Below are positions 8,369 to 16,073 of a stretch of DNA of 53,174 nt, in pieces. Source of the DNA: Microtetraspora niveoalba (GTDB lineage: Bacteria; Actinomycetota; Actinomycetes; Streptosporangiales; Streptosporangiaceae). The stretch spans positions 1-53,174 of the forward strand of contig NZ_BBYM01000048.1 of NCBI RefSeq assembly GCF_001570405.1. Reading direction: 5' to 3'. The notes under the pieces are model-generated. The model saw only the letters and a list, made by a program, of their open reading frames with translations. It was not told the DNA's origin and did no database searches. Positions within the stretch are counted from its first letter, which is position 1, and each line of letters opens with the position of its first letter. Made by a program: the position numbers and the translations under genes.

Positions 8369-8947
8369 CTACTTGCGCTGGGCGGCCGTGAGCGTCTTGA
8401 GCGCGTGCTCGACGAGCGTCACGAGGACGACCTTGGCCGAGGCGCGCCGCCGCACGTCGCAGAGGAGGACGGGCACGTCGGGGTCGAGGTCCAGCGCCAC
8501 CCTGACGTCGTCGGGCTCGTGCTGGTCGGCGCCGTCGAAGCAGTTCACCGCGACGATGAAGGGTGTGCCGCGCTGCTCGAAGTAGTCGATCGACGGGAAG
8601 CAGTCGGTGAGCCGCCGGGTGTCGGCGAGCACGACCGCTCCCAGGGCCCCGTAGGACAGTTCGTCCCACATGAACCAGAAGCGCTCCTGCCCGGGGGTGC
8701 CGAACAGGTAGACGACGAGACCCTCGCGGATCGTGATCCGGCCGAAGTCCATGGCCACGGTGGTGGTCGTCTTGCCTTCCACCCCGTCGACGTCGTCGAC
8801 GCCGACCCCTCGGTCCGAGAGGACCTCCTCGGTGCGGAGGGGACGGATCTCACTGATCGCGCCGACCAGCGTGGTCTTTCCCACGCCGAAGCCGCCGGCG
8901 ACAAGGATCTTGAGGGCGACGGGCTCCTCAGAGGGCGCGTAGGCCAT
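8369..8947 (-). CDS. cvnD: Conservon Ras-like GTPase CvnD
   Basis: The 192-residue small GTPase is the last gene of the complete conservon. The P-loop is GGFGVGKTT (about residues 14-22), switch I carries TTTTVAMDFG, the G3 region reads LFGTPGQERF, and G4 is NCFDGAD. The usual Lys of N-K-x-D is replaced by Cys, typical of this bacterial group. In Streptomyces CvnD is the nucleotide-dependent output of CvnA signalling. It overlaps the upstream cvnC by 20 bp. It is the only CvnD in the window and could serve both conservons. Confidence 0.93.
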   Translation of the reverse strand: MAYAPSEEPVALKILVAGGFGVGKTTLVGAISEIRPLRTEEVLSDRGVGVDDVDGVEGKTTTTVAMDFGRITIREGLVVYLFGTPGQERFWFMWDELSYGALGAVVLADTRRLTDCFPSIDYFEQRGTPFIVAVNCFDGADQHEPDDVRVALDLDPDVPVLLCDVRRRASAKVVLVTLVEHALKTLTAAQRK

Positions 8948-9296
8948 TGATCACTTCCTTGAGAATGCGCTCGCTGGGCAGCGGCGCCACTTGTGCGGGT
9001 GGTCGCACGCTGATCAGCTCATGGTCGTGCAGATCCCCGAGAAGGACGCGGACCACGCCGAGAGGCAGATCGATCTCGGACGCGATGTCCGCGACGGACA
9101 TGGGTTCCCTGGCGATCGCGAGGATATGGCGCTGCTCCGGCCCGAGGGCGCTCTCGTCCTTCCCCGGCACGTCCGCGGCCGTGACCAGCGAGATGAGGTC
9201 GAAGTCGTCGCCGGACGAACGGGTGCGGCCTCCTGTCAGCGCGTACGGCCGGACGATGGGACCGGCCTCCTCGTCAAGCCACTGCGGTTCCGTCAC
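8928..9296 (-). CDS. cvnC: Conservon protein CvnC (DUF742)
   Basis: A 122-residue DUF742 protein with GPIVRPYALTGGR at the start, LPLGVVRVLLGDLHDHELI in the centre and the conserved ending LKEVINGLRAL. The GTG start lies beside a purine-rich GAGGAGGAGG stretch. It sits between cvnB and cvnD in the standard conservon order and would be a cytosolic bridging component of the membrane complex. The last 20 bp overlap cvnD. Confidence 0.93.
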   Translation of the reverse strand: MTEPQWLDEEAGPIVRPYALTGGRTRSSGDDFDLISLVTAADVPGKDESALGPEQRHILAIAREPMSVADIASEIDLPLGVVRVLLGDLHDHELISVRPPAQVAPLPSERILKEVINGLRAL

Positions 9297-9317
9297 GCCT
9301 CCTCCTCGGGGCCCTCG

Positions 9318-9716
9318 TTAGCGGCGGGGGTTGGTCGAGATGTGCTGGCCGACCCGCTTGACGAGCATGGCCATCTCGTACGCGATGTGGCCGACGTCGG
9401 CGTCGGAGGCGGCGAGCACGGCGAGGCAGGTGCCCTGCCCGGCGGCGGTCACGAACAGGTACGCCGACTCCATCTCGACGATGGTCTGGCGCACCTCCCC
9501 GCCGCCGAAGTGCCGGCCCGCGCCGCGCGCCAGGCTCTGGAAGCCCGCCGCCACGGCGGACAGGTGCTCGGCGTCCTCACGGCTGAGCCCCTGGGAGGCC
9601 CCGACGACGAGGCCGTCCGTGGACAGGATCACCGCTTGGCGGACGGCGCCGACCCTGCTGATGAGATCGTCCAGGAGCCAGTTCAGTTCGCCGGCCGACG
9701 TCACTTTGCTGGTCAT
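9318..9716 (-). CDS. cvnB: Conservon roadblock/LC7 protein CvnB
   Basis: A 132-residue single-domain roadblock/LC7 protein, the MglB-like class that acts on small GTPases. Typical features are the N-terminal helix ELNWLLDDLISRV, the strand AVILSTDGLVVGAS and the second hairpin AYLFVTAAGQGTCLAVLA. In the family it would dimerise and modulate CvnD. Its ATG overlaps the cvnA stop by 4 bp (ATGA), showing tight coupling. The plus-strand conservon has no counterpart. Confidence 0.94.
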   Translation of the reverse strand: MTSKVTSAGELNWLLDDLISRVGAVRQAVILSTDGLVVGASQGLSREDAEHLSAVAAGFQSLARGAGRHFGGGEVRQTIVEMESAYLFVTAAGQGTCLAVLAASDADVGHIAYEMAMLVKRVGQHISTNPRR

Positions 9717-12235
9717 TCGTCACCCTTCTCGCCATGCGTGTTACCGGAATTGTCGTCCGCGTCCTCCCGGCCGCGTTGCGCGCCCTTCTGGAAGGCCGAG
9801 AACGTCGCCCTGACCTGCTCGGGCGAGCGTTCCTCGGTCGTCTGGACCGGCGCCCCCAACGGCTGGGACGTCTCGCGGAGCTGGGGAGCGATGTTGGCCT
9901 GCCGTACACGCCGGGGGAGGCCGGCGTGCGTGCCGCTGGCGGCCGAGGCCCGGCGGCTCGGCAGGCCCGAGTCCTTGGACCGCCCAGGAAGCGCCGAACC
10001 GTTCCCGCGGCTCGGCGAGCCCGAGTCCCGGGTCCGGGTCGGCAGGCCCGCCTCCGATCCGTTCTGGACGATGCTGAGGCTGCGCACCCGGGTCTCCTCC
10101 GGGGCGTCCTCGCGCGCCGCCGACGGCACGGGCTCGGTGCGGCGGGAGGGGGGCGTGAAGAACGGCGACCGTTCCGCCCCGCCGGGCACCGGCGCCGGGA
10201 GCGCCGGCGCGACCGGGTCCGCCGAGGGGGCGCCCACGATCGCGGCCGCCGTCATCGACCCGGTGACCGGGGCCGGCGTGACCGTGCCCGTGACCGCGTC
10301 GCACTCGTCCGTCGCCACCGAACCGGTGATGGCCGGGGGAGCGCCGTCCTTGGCCACCAGCTCGCGCGGGATGAGGATGATCGCCGTCGTGCCGCCGTAC
10401 GGCGAGGCGCGCAGCACGACGCTGACGCCGTAACGGGAGGCGAGCCGGCTGACCACGAACAGGCCGAGCCGGTCGCTGTCCGCCAGGTCGAACTCCGGCG
10501 GCGTGGCCAGCCGTTCGTTGATCGTGCCGTACTCCTCGGGGGTCAGCCCGAGGCCGCGGTCCTCGACCTCGATCACGAGGCCGTTGGCCACCAGCTCGCC
10601 GCGCACCTGCACCCGCGTCTGCGGGGGAGAGAAGATCGTCGCGTTCTCCAGCAGCTCCGCGGTCAGGTGGATGAGGTCGGTGACCGCCGAGCCCACCAGC
10701 GACGCGTTCGGCATCGGCATCAGCGTGATGCGGGTGTAGTCCTCCACCTCGGCGATCGCGGCGCGTACGACGTCGACCACGGCGACCGGCTTGCGCCAGG
10801 AACGGCCCGGCGTCGCACCGGAGAGGATGATCAGGCCCTCGGCGTGCCTGCGCATGCGGGTGGTCAGGTGGTCGAGCCGGAAGAGGTCCTCCAGGCTCTC
10901 CGGGTCGGTGGCCCGCCGCTGCATCGTGTCCAGCATCGTGAGCTGGCGGTGCAGCAGGCCCTGCTTGCGCCGGGCCAGGTTGAGGAAGACCTGGTTGACA
11001 CCGCGCCGGAGGGCGGCCTGGCCGACCGCCGCCTCGACCGCGGTGCGCTGCACCGAGCTGAAGGCGTGCGCCAGGTCCTCGACCTCCGAGGAGCCGTGCG
11101 CCTGGATCGGCGGCGCCTCGGCGTCCACGTCGACCTCCTCGCCCTTGCGCAGCCGCTCGACCACGCTGGGCAGGCGGACGTCCGCGAGCTCCAGGGCGGC
11201 GTGCTGCAGCCCGGCGAGGTCGCGCACCAGGCGGCGGCCGAACCTGACCGAGAAGACGATGGTCCCGATGACCGCGATCAGGCCGACGCCGCCGGCGACC
11301 GCAATGCGGATCATGATGGTGCCCGCGACCGAGGTGGACCGCTCGTTGAGCGCGTCGGACGCCTCGATCCGCGCGTTGTCCAGGGCCGTGAAGAGCGCGT
11401 TCGTGGTGCTCTTCCACTGCCGGGCGTCGGTCGGGAGCGGGCCGCCCGAGCGCACCTGGTCGACGATCCGGTCCTCCAGCCCGCTGAACTTGGTGAACAG
11501 CTCGGAGGTGAGAACCTTCTCGTACGGCTCGCGCATGCCGCCCTGCAGGACGGGGCGGTTCTTCTGGTAGAGGAAGCGGCGGGTCGCCACCCACTCGCTG
11601 AAGGCGTTGTGCTCCTGCTGGCTCATCTGCCCCCGCGAGAGCACGCCGCGGATCAGCGAGTCCTCACGCGCGGTCATCTCGTACGCGACGCCCATCGCCT
11701 GCATGGCGGTGCCCTGCTCGTAGATGCCGAGGTCGGGGACGGAGACGAGCCGCGAGTAGACGTCGAACAGCTCGTCCATCAGCCCGTTGTACGCGGTGAG
11801 CGCGTCGAGGCGGGTGTACTTGCCGAGCGCCACGGACTCGCGGATGGAGGGCAGCCGGCCGAGGGCCTTGACCAGGGCGTCGACCGGGGCCAGCAGGTCC
11901 TCGCCCATGGAGGCGCGGGTGTCCTCGCTCTTCGCGGCCTTGGTGAACTTGTCGACGGAGGCGCTCGTCTTGAGCTGCTGGGCGCTCAGGGCCGTGGACG
12001 TGGTCTGGCCGGAGCTGAGCGTGTCGGCGGCGAGGGCGCGCTCGGCCTGGATCTGGAGTCCGAGGTCGGTGGAGGTCACGCCGACGGAGTCGTACAGCGA
12101 GGCGGCGCGCACGAGGGCCAGGCCGTCGCCGACGGTCAGATTAAGGACAAACCCCCACAAAGCGCTCAAGGTGAGCAGGGGTAGGAGCAGCAATAAGAAG
12201 ATCTTGAACCGAATCGACCGGTTTCTCGAACCCAT
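9713..12235 (-). CDS. cvnA: Conservon sensor kinase-like protein CvnA (complete set)
   Basis: The 840-residue protein has a membrane helix near residues 10-30, an extracytoplasmic NIT-type helical domain to about 310, a second helix (about 310-335), HAMP-like linker, LDHLTTRMRRHAEG helix and HATPase domain (N box LLENATIFSPP, then EDRGLGLT, ending FGGTTAIILIP near 625). About 215 further residues form a Pro/Ser/Arg-rich, probably disordered tail that the plus-strand copy lacks. ATG 12235 is chosen because AGGAG lies five bases upstream; the reading frame stays open far beyond it only by base composition. It heads the cvnA-B-C-D operon and diverges from the SDR gene. Confidence 0.93.
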   Translation of the reverse strand: MGSRNRSIRFKIFLLLLLPLLTLSALWGFVLNLTVGDGLALVRAASLYDSVGVTSTDLGLQIQAERALAADTLSSGQTTSTALSAQQLKTSASVDKFTKAAKSEDTRASMGEDLLAPVDALVKALGRLPSIRESVALGKYTRLDALTAYNGLMDELFDVYSRLVSVPDLGIYEQGTAMQAMGVAYEMTAREDSLIRGVLSRGQMSQQEHNAFSEWVATRRFLYQKNRPVLQGGMREPYEKVLTSELFTKFSGLEDRIVDQVRSGGPLPTDARQWKSTTNALFTALDNARIEASDALNERSTSVAGTIMIRIAVAGGVGLIAVIGTIVFSVRFGRRLVRDLAGLQHAALELADVRLPSVVERLRKGEEVDVDAEAPPIQAHGSSEVEDLAHAFSSVQRTAVEAAVGQAALRRGVNQVFLNLARRKQGLLHRQLTMLDTMQRRATDPESLEDLFRLDHLTTRMRRHAEGLIILSGATPGRSWRKPVAVVDVVRAAIAEVEDYTRITLMPMPNASLVGSAVTDLIHLTAELLENATIFSPPQTRVQVRGELVANGLVIEVEDRGLGLTPEEYGTINERLATPPEFDLADSDRLGLFVVSRLASRYGVSVVLRASPYGGTTAIILIPRELVAKDGAPPAITGSVATDECDAVTGTVTPAPVTGSMTAAAIVGAPSADPVAPALPAPVPGGAERSPFFTPPSRRTEPVPSAAREDAPEETRVRSLSIVQNGSEAGLPTRTRDSGSPSRGNGSALPGRSKDSGLPSRRASAASGTHAGLPRRVRQANIAPQLRETSQPLGAPVQTTEERSPEQVRATFSAFQKGAQRGREDADDNSGNTHGEKGDE

Positions 12236-12346
12236 GGCCACTCCTGCAGTGCGTGGAGGTCGCGCCGCATTTATGGGGAAATGCACCTCCGGAAGATCGC
12301 ACAGGAGACTAGCACCGATACAGTTCCGGCGCATTGGAGGGACCTG

Positions 12347-13162
12347 ATGAATACTGTCATTACCGGCGCAAGTGACGGAATTGGGGCGGCCGCCGCGCTC
12401 CAGCTCGCCCGCAAGGGGCACCACCTCGTCCTCGTGGGCCGGACCTCGTCCAAGCTGGCGGCCGTCGCGGACCGGATCGCCGAGGTCACGGGCGACCGGC
12501 CCGACACGCTGACCGCGGACTTCACCTCGTTCGACGACGTCCGGCGGCTGGCGCGGGAACTGCTGGACCGCACCGAACGCATCGACGTCCTGGTCAACAA
12601 CGCCGGGGTCATGTCCACCAAGCGGCAGCGCACGGCGGACGGGAACGAGCTGATGATCCAGGTGAACCACCTGTCGCCGTTCCTGCTGACGAATCTCCTG
12701 CTCGACCGGATCGGGGAGTCGTCCGGGCGTGTGGTCACCACCTGCTCGCGCGCCGCCAAAACCGGGCGCCTCGACCCCGCCGACCTGTCCCGGGACCGCC
12801 GCCGCTGGAGTGGATGGCTCCAGTACGGCGACTCCAAGCAGGCGAACGCCCTCTTCACGGTCGCGCTCGCCGAGCGTGGAATCGCCGCGACGTGCCTGCA
12901 CCCCGGCGTCATCCGGACCGGCTTCGCCCCGGGAACGTTCCTCATGAAGCTGGTGCTCCATGTGCCGGGGATGGGGGAACCGGTCGAGGCGGGCGCCGCC
13001 AGACTCGCCCACCTGGCCGCTGAGCCGGACGGGATCGAGCACCCGGGCCGGTACTTCGCCGGGAACGCGCCCGCCGACGTGCCCCGCCAGATGTCGGATC
13101 CCGGCCTCGCCGCCACCCTCTGGTCCGCGAGCCTCGCCGCGACCGGCCTCGCGTCGTCCTGA
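12347..13162 (+). CDS. Short-chain dehydrogenase/reductase
   Basis: A 271-residue Rossmann-fold oxidoreductase. It begins MNTVITGASDGIG, whose TGASDGIG is the NAD(P)-binding loop, followed by VGRTSSK (Arg after strand β2 suggests NADPH), NNAGVM, the catalytic Ser in TTCSRAA and the YGDSK Tyr-x3-Lys pair. The retinol-dehydrogenase/WW-oxidoreductase-like subgroup fits best; the substrate is unknown. GGAGG lies six bases before the ATG. It is divergent from cvnA. An 18-bp tandem duplication covers its stop codon. Confidence 0.9.
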   Translation: MNTVITGASDGIGAAAALQLARKGHHLVLVGRTSSKLAAVADRIAEVTGDRPDTLTADFTSFDDVRRLARELLDRTERIDVLVNNAGVMSTKRQRTADGNELMIQVNHLSPFLLTNLLLDRIGESSGRVVTTCSRAAKTGRLDPADLSRDRRRWSGWLQYGDSKQANALFTVALAERGIAATCLHPGVIRTGFAPGTFLMKLVLHVPGMGEPVEAGAARLAHLAAEPDGIEHPGRYFAGNAPADVPRQMSDPGLAATLWSASLAATGLASS

Positions 13163-13182
13163 CCCCTCGCGTCGTCCTGACC
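13147..13182. repeat. 18-bp perfect tandem duplication over a stop codon
   Basis: CCTCGCGTCGTCCTGACC occurs twice back to back (13147-13164 and 13165-13182). The first copy holds the last codons and TGA of the SDR gene; the second is a noncoding echo. A third partial copy begins CCTCG. Confidence 0.95.
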
Positions 13183-13197
13183 CCTCGGGGCGGCGCC

Positions 13198-13470
13198 GGT
13201 ACGGCAACGCCGACGCCGGCGCGAGCCCGGTATGGAACCGGCATGGGCCCGGAAACGGCCGCCCCCGTCCGGGAACACCGCCGGGAAACGCGACGCCGAC
13301 TCGTAAACGGTGGCCCGGCTCGGGTGCGCCAGATGGAAACGCGACACCCGCTCGTAAACGGTCACCCGGCTCGGGTGCACCGGCTGGAAAACGTGAGCCG
13401 GCTCGCAAATGGTCGCCCGGCTGGGAGCAACGCCGGGAAACGGCGACACCGACTCGAAAAGGAGTCGGTC
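13198..13470. repeat. Minisatellite with a 51-bp period
   Basis: Units begin at 13249, 13300, 13351, 13402 and (partial) 13453, each exactly 51 bp apart; a weaker unit precedes them. The most constant part is CTCG(T/C)AAA(C/T)GGT followed by CCCGGCTCGGG, and a GGAAAACG-like block ends each unit. As 51 is a multiple of three, every frame shows a 17-residue repeat, so periodicity alone is no proof of coding. Confidence 0.85.
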
Positions 13471-13661
13471 GGTGCGATGCCGGTCGGAGCGGCGATACCG
13501 CCCTGTGCCCTTCTCGCGCATCGCTCGCGCCCATCCCGCGTCGCGCGTACCGAAGGCCGTGCGCTTTCCGTCGTCGCATGAGCGGGGCGCGGACGGCGGC
13601 GCCCCGAGGGGGCGAGATCGGAAGAACCGCCGAGGTGATGATCGCGGGAACAGACCGAGGC

Positions 13662-13760
13662 GGGGAGGCGCGGAGAGCGGGGTGTGGACGGCCCCGACGG
13701 CAGGCGAAGTGGGGGAGGCGCGGAGAGCGGGTGCGGACGGCCCGGCGGCAGGCGAGGCGG
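13662..13760. repeat. Imperfect ~50-bp direct repeat, two copies
   Basis: GGGGAGGCGCGGAGAGCGG at 13662 recurs at 13712, and the following GGACGGCC...GGCAGGCGA block is also shared. The two copies differ by a few substitutions and short indels. This array is unrelated in sequence to the 51-bp units before it. Confidence 0.8.
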
Positions 13761-14094
13761 GGGGCGGAGGAATTCGGGAGAACCGAATTTCCCGGAATCC
13801 CGATTTGGAAGGAGAAAACCGCCGAGTTTCGCGTCGAGGACGGCTGGATATCCGAAGGGAGAACCGTCACGCGAACGGTCAGGAGAACGCGCGTACAACT
13901 ATCGATGAAAACGGCGGGAATCGGAGTGCCGCCGGATGTCGCAATTGCGGAACATGACGTTCGCGTCTCGATATCGGTGGTGGTGTTGCGGTATCGGAAC
14001 GTTTCCCGCATGGTGTTCGTTGTCCGGGTCGATCGTGTGTCGGCGCGGACGGTGCGCGTCGTCCAGGGTGACGCTCGGGGGAGTACCACCCGTG

Positions 14095-14124
14095 ATGACG
14101 TGCTGCACGCGGTCGGGGTAACGT
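14095..14124 (+). promoter_or_regulatory. Candidate promoter of the NfeD-like/flotillin operon
   Basis: ATGACG (14095-14100) and TAACGT (14119-14124) are 18 bp apart. The predicted start near 14131 gives a leader of about 33 nt before the GTG at 14164. No operator-like symmetry is evident. Confidence 0.45.
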
Positions 14125-14163
14125 GCCCGTTCGCGGTGTAAGTGAAGACGACGGGGTGACACG

Positions 14164-14364
14164 GTGGTCGGCAAGCAGGGCAGAGTGACGGGCAAGATCG
14201 GTCCGGGCCTTGTCGGTGAAGTGATGGTGCCGATCCGCGGGGGGGTCGAGGCGTTCTACGCGCATCCGAACCTTCCGGAGGAGGAGATCCCGGTCGGATC
14301 GCTCGTCGTCATTGTCGAGTATTCGCCGCCGCGTACTGTCTACGTCACGCGCGCGATCGCCTGA
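14164..14364 (+). CDS. Small NfeD-like OB-fold protein
   Basis: The 66-residue protein looks like the isolated C-terminal OB domain of NfeD. It has the β-strand run GRVTGKIGPGLVGEVMVP, a short loop with LPEEEIPVGSLVVIVEY, and a final TVYVTRA strand. NfeD proteins are encoded beside flotillin-type SPFH proteins and act with them at membrane microdomains. The flotillin gene follows after 29 bp, supporting the call. There is no membrane segment, so it would be cytosolic. The GTG has only a poor ribosome site (GGGGTG); no better start is visible. Confidence 0.7.
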   Translation: MVGKQGRVTGKIGPGLVGEVMVPIRGGVEAFYAHPNLPEEEIPVGSLVVIVEYSPPRTVYVTRAIA

Positions 14365-14393
14365 CTCCCTGTCCCCCGGAAGTGGAGGCGTAG

Positions 14394-15848
14394 ATGCCCA
14401 CGGAATTCCTGGTTTTGGGCGGCGCGATCGTCGTCGCTCTCATCGTCATCGCCCTGTTGTTCAAGGCCATCTGGCGCGTCGCGGAGCCCAACGAAGCACT
14501 GATCATTTCCGGGCTCGGCGCGCACACCAAGAACGAACTGGCCGACAGCCTCGGTTTCAAGATCATCACCGGTAAGGGTACGGCCGTCATCCCGGGATTC
14601 CAGAGTGCCCGGCGCCTCCGGCTGGACAGCCGGGCGACCAACCTGCAGGTCTCCTGCGTCACCCAGCAGGGCATTCCCGTCCAGGTGCGCGGCGTGGTGA
14701 TCTACAAGGTCGGCGACGACTTCACCAGCATCGCCAACGCCGCGAGGCGTTTCCTGGACCAGCAGGACTCGATGAACGGCGCGATCCACGAGCTGTTCAC
14801 CGGTCACCTGCGCTCGATCACCGGCAACCTGACCGTCGAGGACCTCATCCTGAACCGCGAGCGGCTCACCAGCGAGACGCGCAGCTCCGCCGCCGACGAG
14901 ATGAGCAAGCTGGGCCTGGTCGTCGACTCGCTGCAGATCCAGGAGATCGACGACGAGACCGGCTACATCGTCAACCTCGGTAAGCCGCACGCCGCCAGGA
15001 TCGCCGCCGCCGCGCGCATCGCCGAGGCGCAGCGCGACCAGGAGGCCACCGAGGCCGAGCAGGTGGCCGCCGCCAGGAAGGCCGCCGCGATCCGCGAGTC
15101 CCAGATCCAGCAGGCCGGTTACCAGGCCGAGGTGGACCAGGCGGCGGCGAAGGCCCGGCAGGCCGGTCCGCTGTCGGAGGCCACCGCGCGCCAGGAGGTC
15201 GTCGTCCAGGAGACCAGGGCGGCCGAGCTCGAGGCCCAGCTCTCCGAGCAGCGGCTCCAGTCCCAGGTGCGCAAGCCCGCCGACGCCAAGGCGTACGAGA
15301 CCGTGACGCTCTCCCAGGCCGAGCGTGACGCGCGCATCGCCCAGGCCGAGGCCGAGGCCCGCGAGACGGAGCTTCGCGCCGCCGCCCAGGCGTCCCAGGT
15401 CAAGCAGAGCGCGGCGGCCGACGCCGAGGCCGTACGGCTCCGCGGTGAGGCGGCCGCGGCGGCGACCAAGGCGACCGGTGTCGCCGAGGCCGACGCGGCG
15501 CGCGCCCGTGGTCTCGCCGAGGCCGAGGCGGCCAAGGCGAAGGGTCTGGCCGAGGCCGAGGCGATCCGCGCCAGGTCCGAGGCGCTGGCCGAGAACCAGG
15601 AGGCGGTCATCGCCCAGCAGCTCGCCGAGAACTGGCCGCAGATCGTCGAGGCCGGGGCCAAGGCGTTCGGCAACGTCGACCACATGGTCGTGCTGAACGG
15701 CGCGCAGGGCATCGAGGAGATGCTCGCCAAGGCCCTCACGCTCGGCGGCACCGGCCTCGGGCTGGCCCGCACCCTGCTCTCCGGCGGCACCCCGGCCGGC
15801 CTGAACGGCGCCGACCCGACCAAGAACACCGTGGACACCGCTTCCTGA
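14394..15848 (+). CDS. Flotillin-like SPFH-domain membrane protein
   Basis: The 484-residue protein has one N-terminal membrane segment (about residues 5-25, LGGAIVVALIVIALLFKAIW) and an SPFH/band-7 domain to about residue 200. A long Ala/Glu-rich coiled coil (about 205-400, repeated AEAEA-type heptads) and a small C-terminal domain follow. This is the YuaG/FloT layout; such proteins oligomerise into membrane scaffolds. GGAGG precedes the ATG by five bases. With the NfeD-like gene it forms a two-gene operon that ends at a strong terminator. A decayed copy of part of the C-terminal coding sequence lies beyond that terminator. Confidence 0.93.
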   Translation: MPTEFLVLGGAIVVALIVIALLFKAIWRVAEPNEALIISGLGAHTKNELADSLGFKIITGKGTAVIPGFQSARRLRLDSRATNLQVSCVTQQGIPVQVRGVVIYKVGDDFTSIANAARRFLDQQDSMNGAIHELFTGHLRSITGNLTVEDLILNRERLTSETRSSAADEMSKLGLVVDSLQIQEIDDETGYIVNLGKPHAARIAAAARIAEAQRDQEATEAEQVAAARKAAAIRESQIQQAGYQAEVDQAAAKARQAGPLSEATARQEVVVQETRAAELEAQLSEQRLQSQVRKPADAKAYETVTLSQAERDARIAQAEAEARETELRAAAQASQVKQSAAADAEAVRLRGEAAAAATKATGVAEADAARARGLAEAEAAKAKGLAEAEAIRARSEALAENQEAVIAQQLAENWPQIVEAGAKAFGNVDHMVVLNGAQGIEEMLAKALTLGGTGLGLARTLLSGGTPAGLNGADPTKNTVDTAS

Positions 15849-15870
15849 CCGTACGTCCACCGAAGACACC

Positions 15871-15903
15871 GCGGCCGCCCCGCTGTCGGGGCGGCCGCTT
15901 TCG
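15871..15903 (+). terminator. Strong intrinsic terminator after the flotillin gene
   Basis: GCGGCCGCCCCG (15871-15882) pairs perfectly with CGGGGCGGCCGC (15887-15898) over a CTGT loop and is followed by TTTCGT. The 12-bp GC stem begins 22 bp after the stop codon. Confidence 0.9.
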
Positions 15904-15919
15904 TATGTCCCGCCCCGCC

Positions 15920-15988
15920 GTGGAGGCCGTCAGCGCCCGGCGACTCGCCGAGAACCGGCCGCAGATCGTCGAGGCCGGGGTCATGGCG
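15920..15988 (+). pseudogene. Decayed duplicate of a flotillin C-terminal segment
   Basis: Bases 15929-15988 match 15606-15665 inside the flotillin gene at about 53 of 60 positions by eye. The perfect core CGCAGATCGTCGAGGCCGGGG is 21 bases long and encodes the QIVEAG part. Similarity starts a few bases earlier. The copy has no start, is followed by unrelated sequence, and lies beyond the terminator, so it is a relic and not a gene. Confidence 0.75.
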
Positions 15989-16073
15989 CGGGTTGTCAAT
16001 ACCTCTCGGGTCACTTCTCGTCCAGACGTGAAGCGGAAGCGGTGATCACGACGCGCGCGAGAGCGTCGAGTCT

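Larger units (their letters stand above)
13163..14163. other. 1-kb stretch without a convincing gene
   Basis: All six frames are partly open because of base composition, but none has a ribosome site plus protein-like sequence. The left part holds the 51-bp minisatellite and a second imperfect repeat. From about 13760 the DNA is less GC-rich and shows small dyads, for example ACCGT/ACGGT around 13862-13878. The right end holds the promoter of the NfeD-like gene. Confidence 0.6.

Noticed and set aside
8154-8669. 171-codon minus-strand frame overlapping cvnD
   Set aside because: It is an Arg-rich shadow of cvnD and the terminator region.
13198-13470. CRISPR array
   Set aside because: The units are contiguous 51-bp repeats that vary along their length, with no constant repeat alternating with unique spacers, and no cas genes are present.
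12271-13521. Long minus-strand frame of about 416 codons with 17-residue repeats upstream of the cvnA frame
   Set aside because: It runs antisense through the clear SDR gene and the minisatellite, has no ribosome site, and its repeats arise simply because 51 is divisible by three.
12236-14089. Upstream extension of the cvnA frame
   Set aside because: AGGAG before ATG 12235 and the membrane-helix N-terminus there define the start; the rest is antisense to the SDR gene and noncoding repeats.
13899-14195. 98-codon minus-strand frame rich in His and Arg
   Set aside because: It covers the promoter and start of the NfeD-like gene, lacks a ribosome site and has no protein-like pattern.
15736-16014. 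Minus-strand frame of 92 codons after the flotillin gene
   Set aside because: It is antisense to the flotillin 3' end, its terminator and the relic, and reads as shadow sequence.
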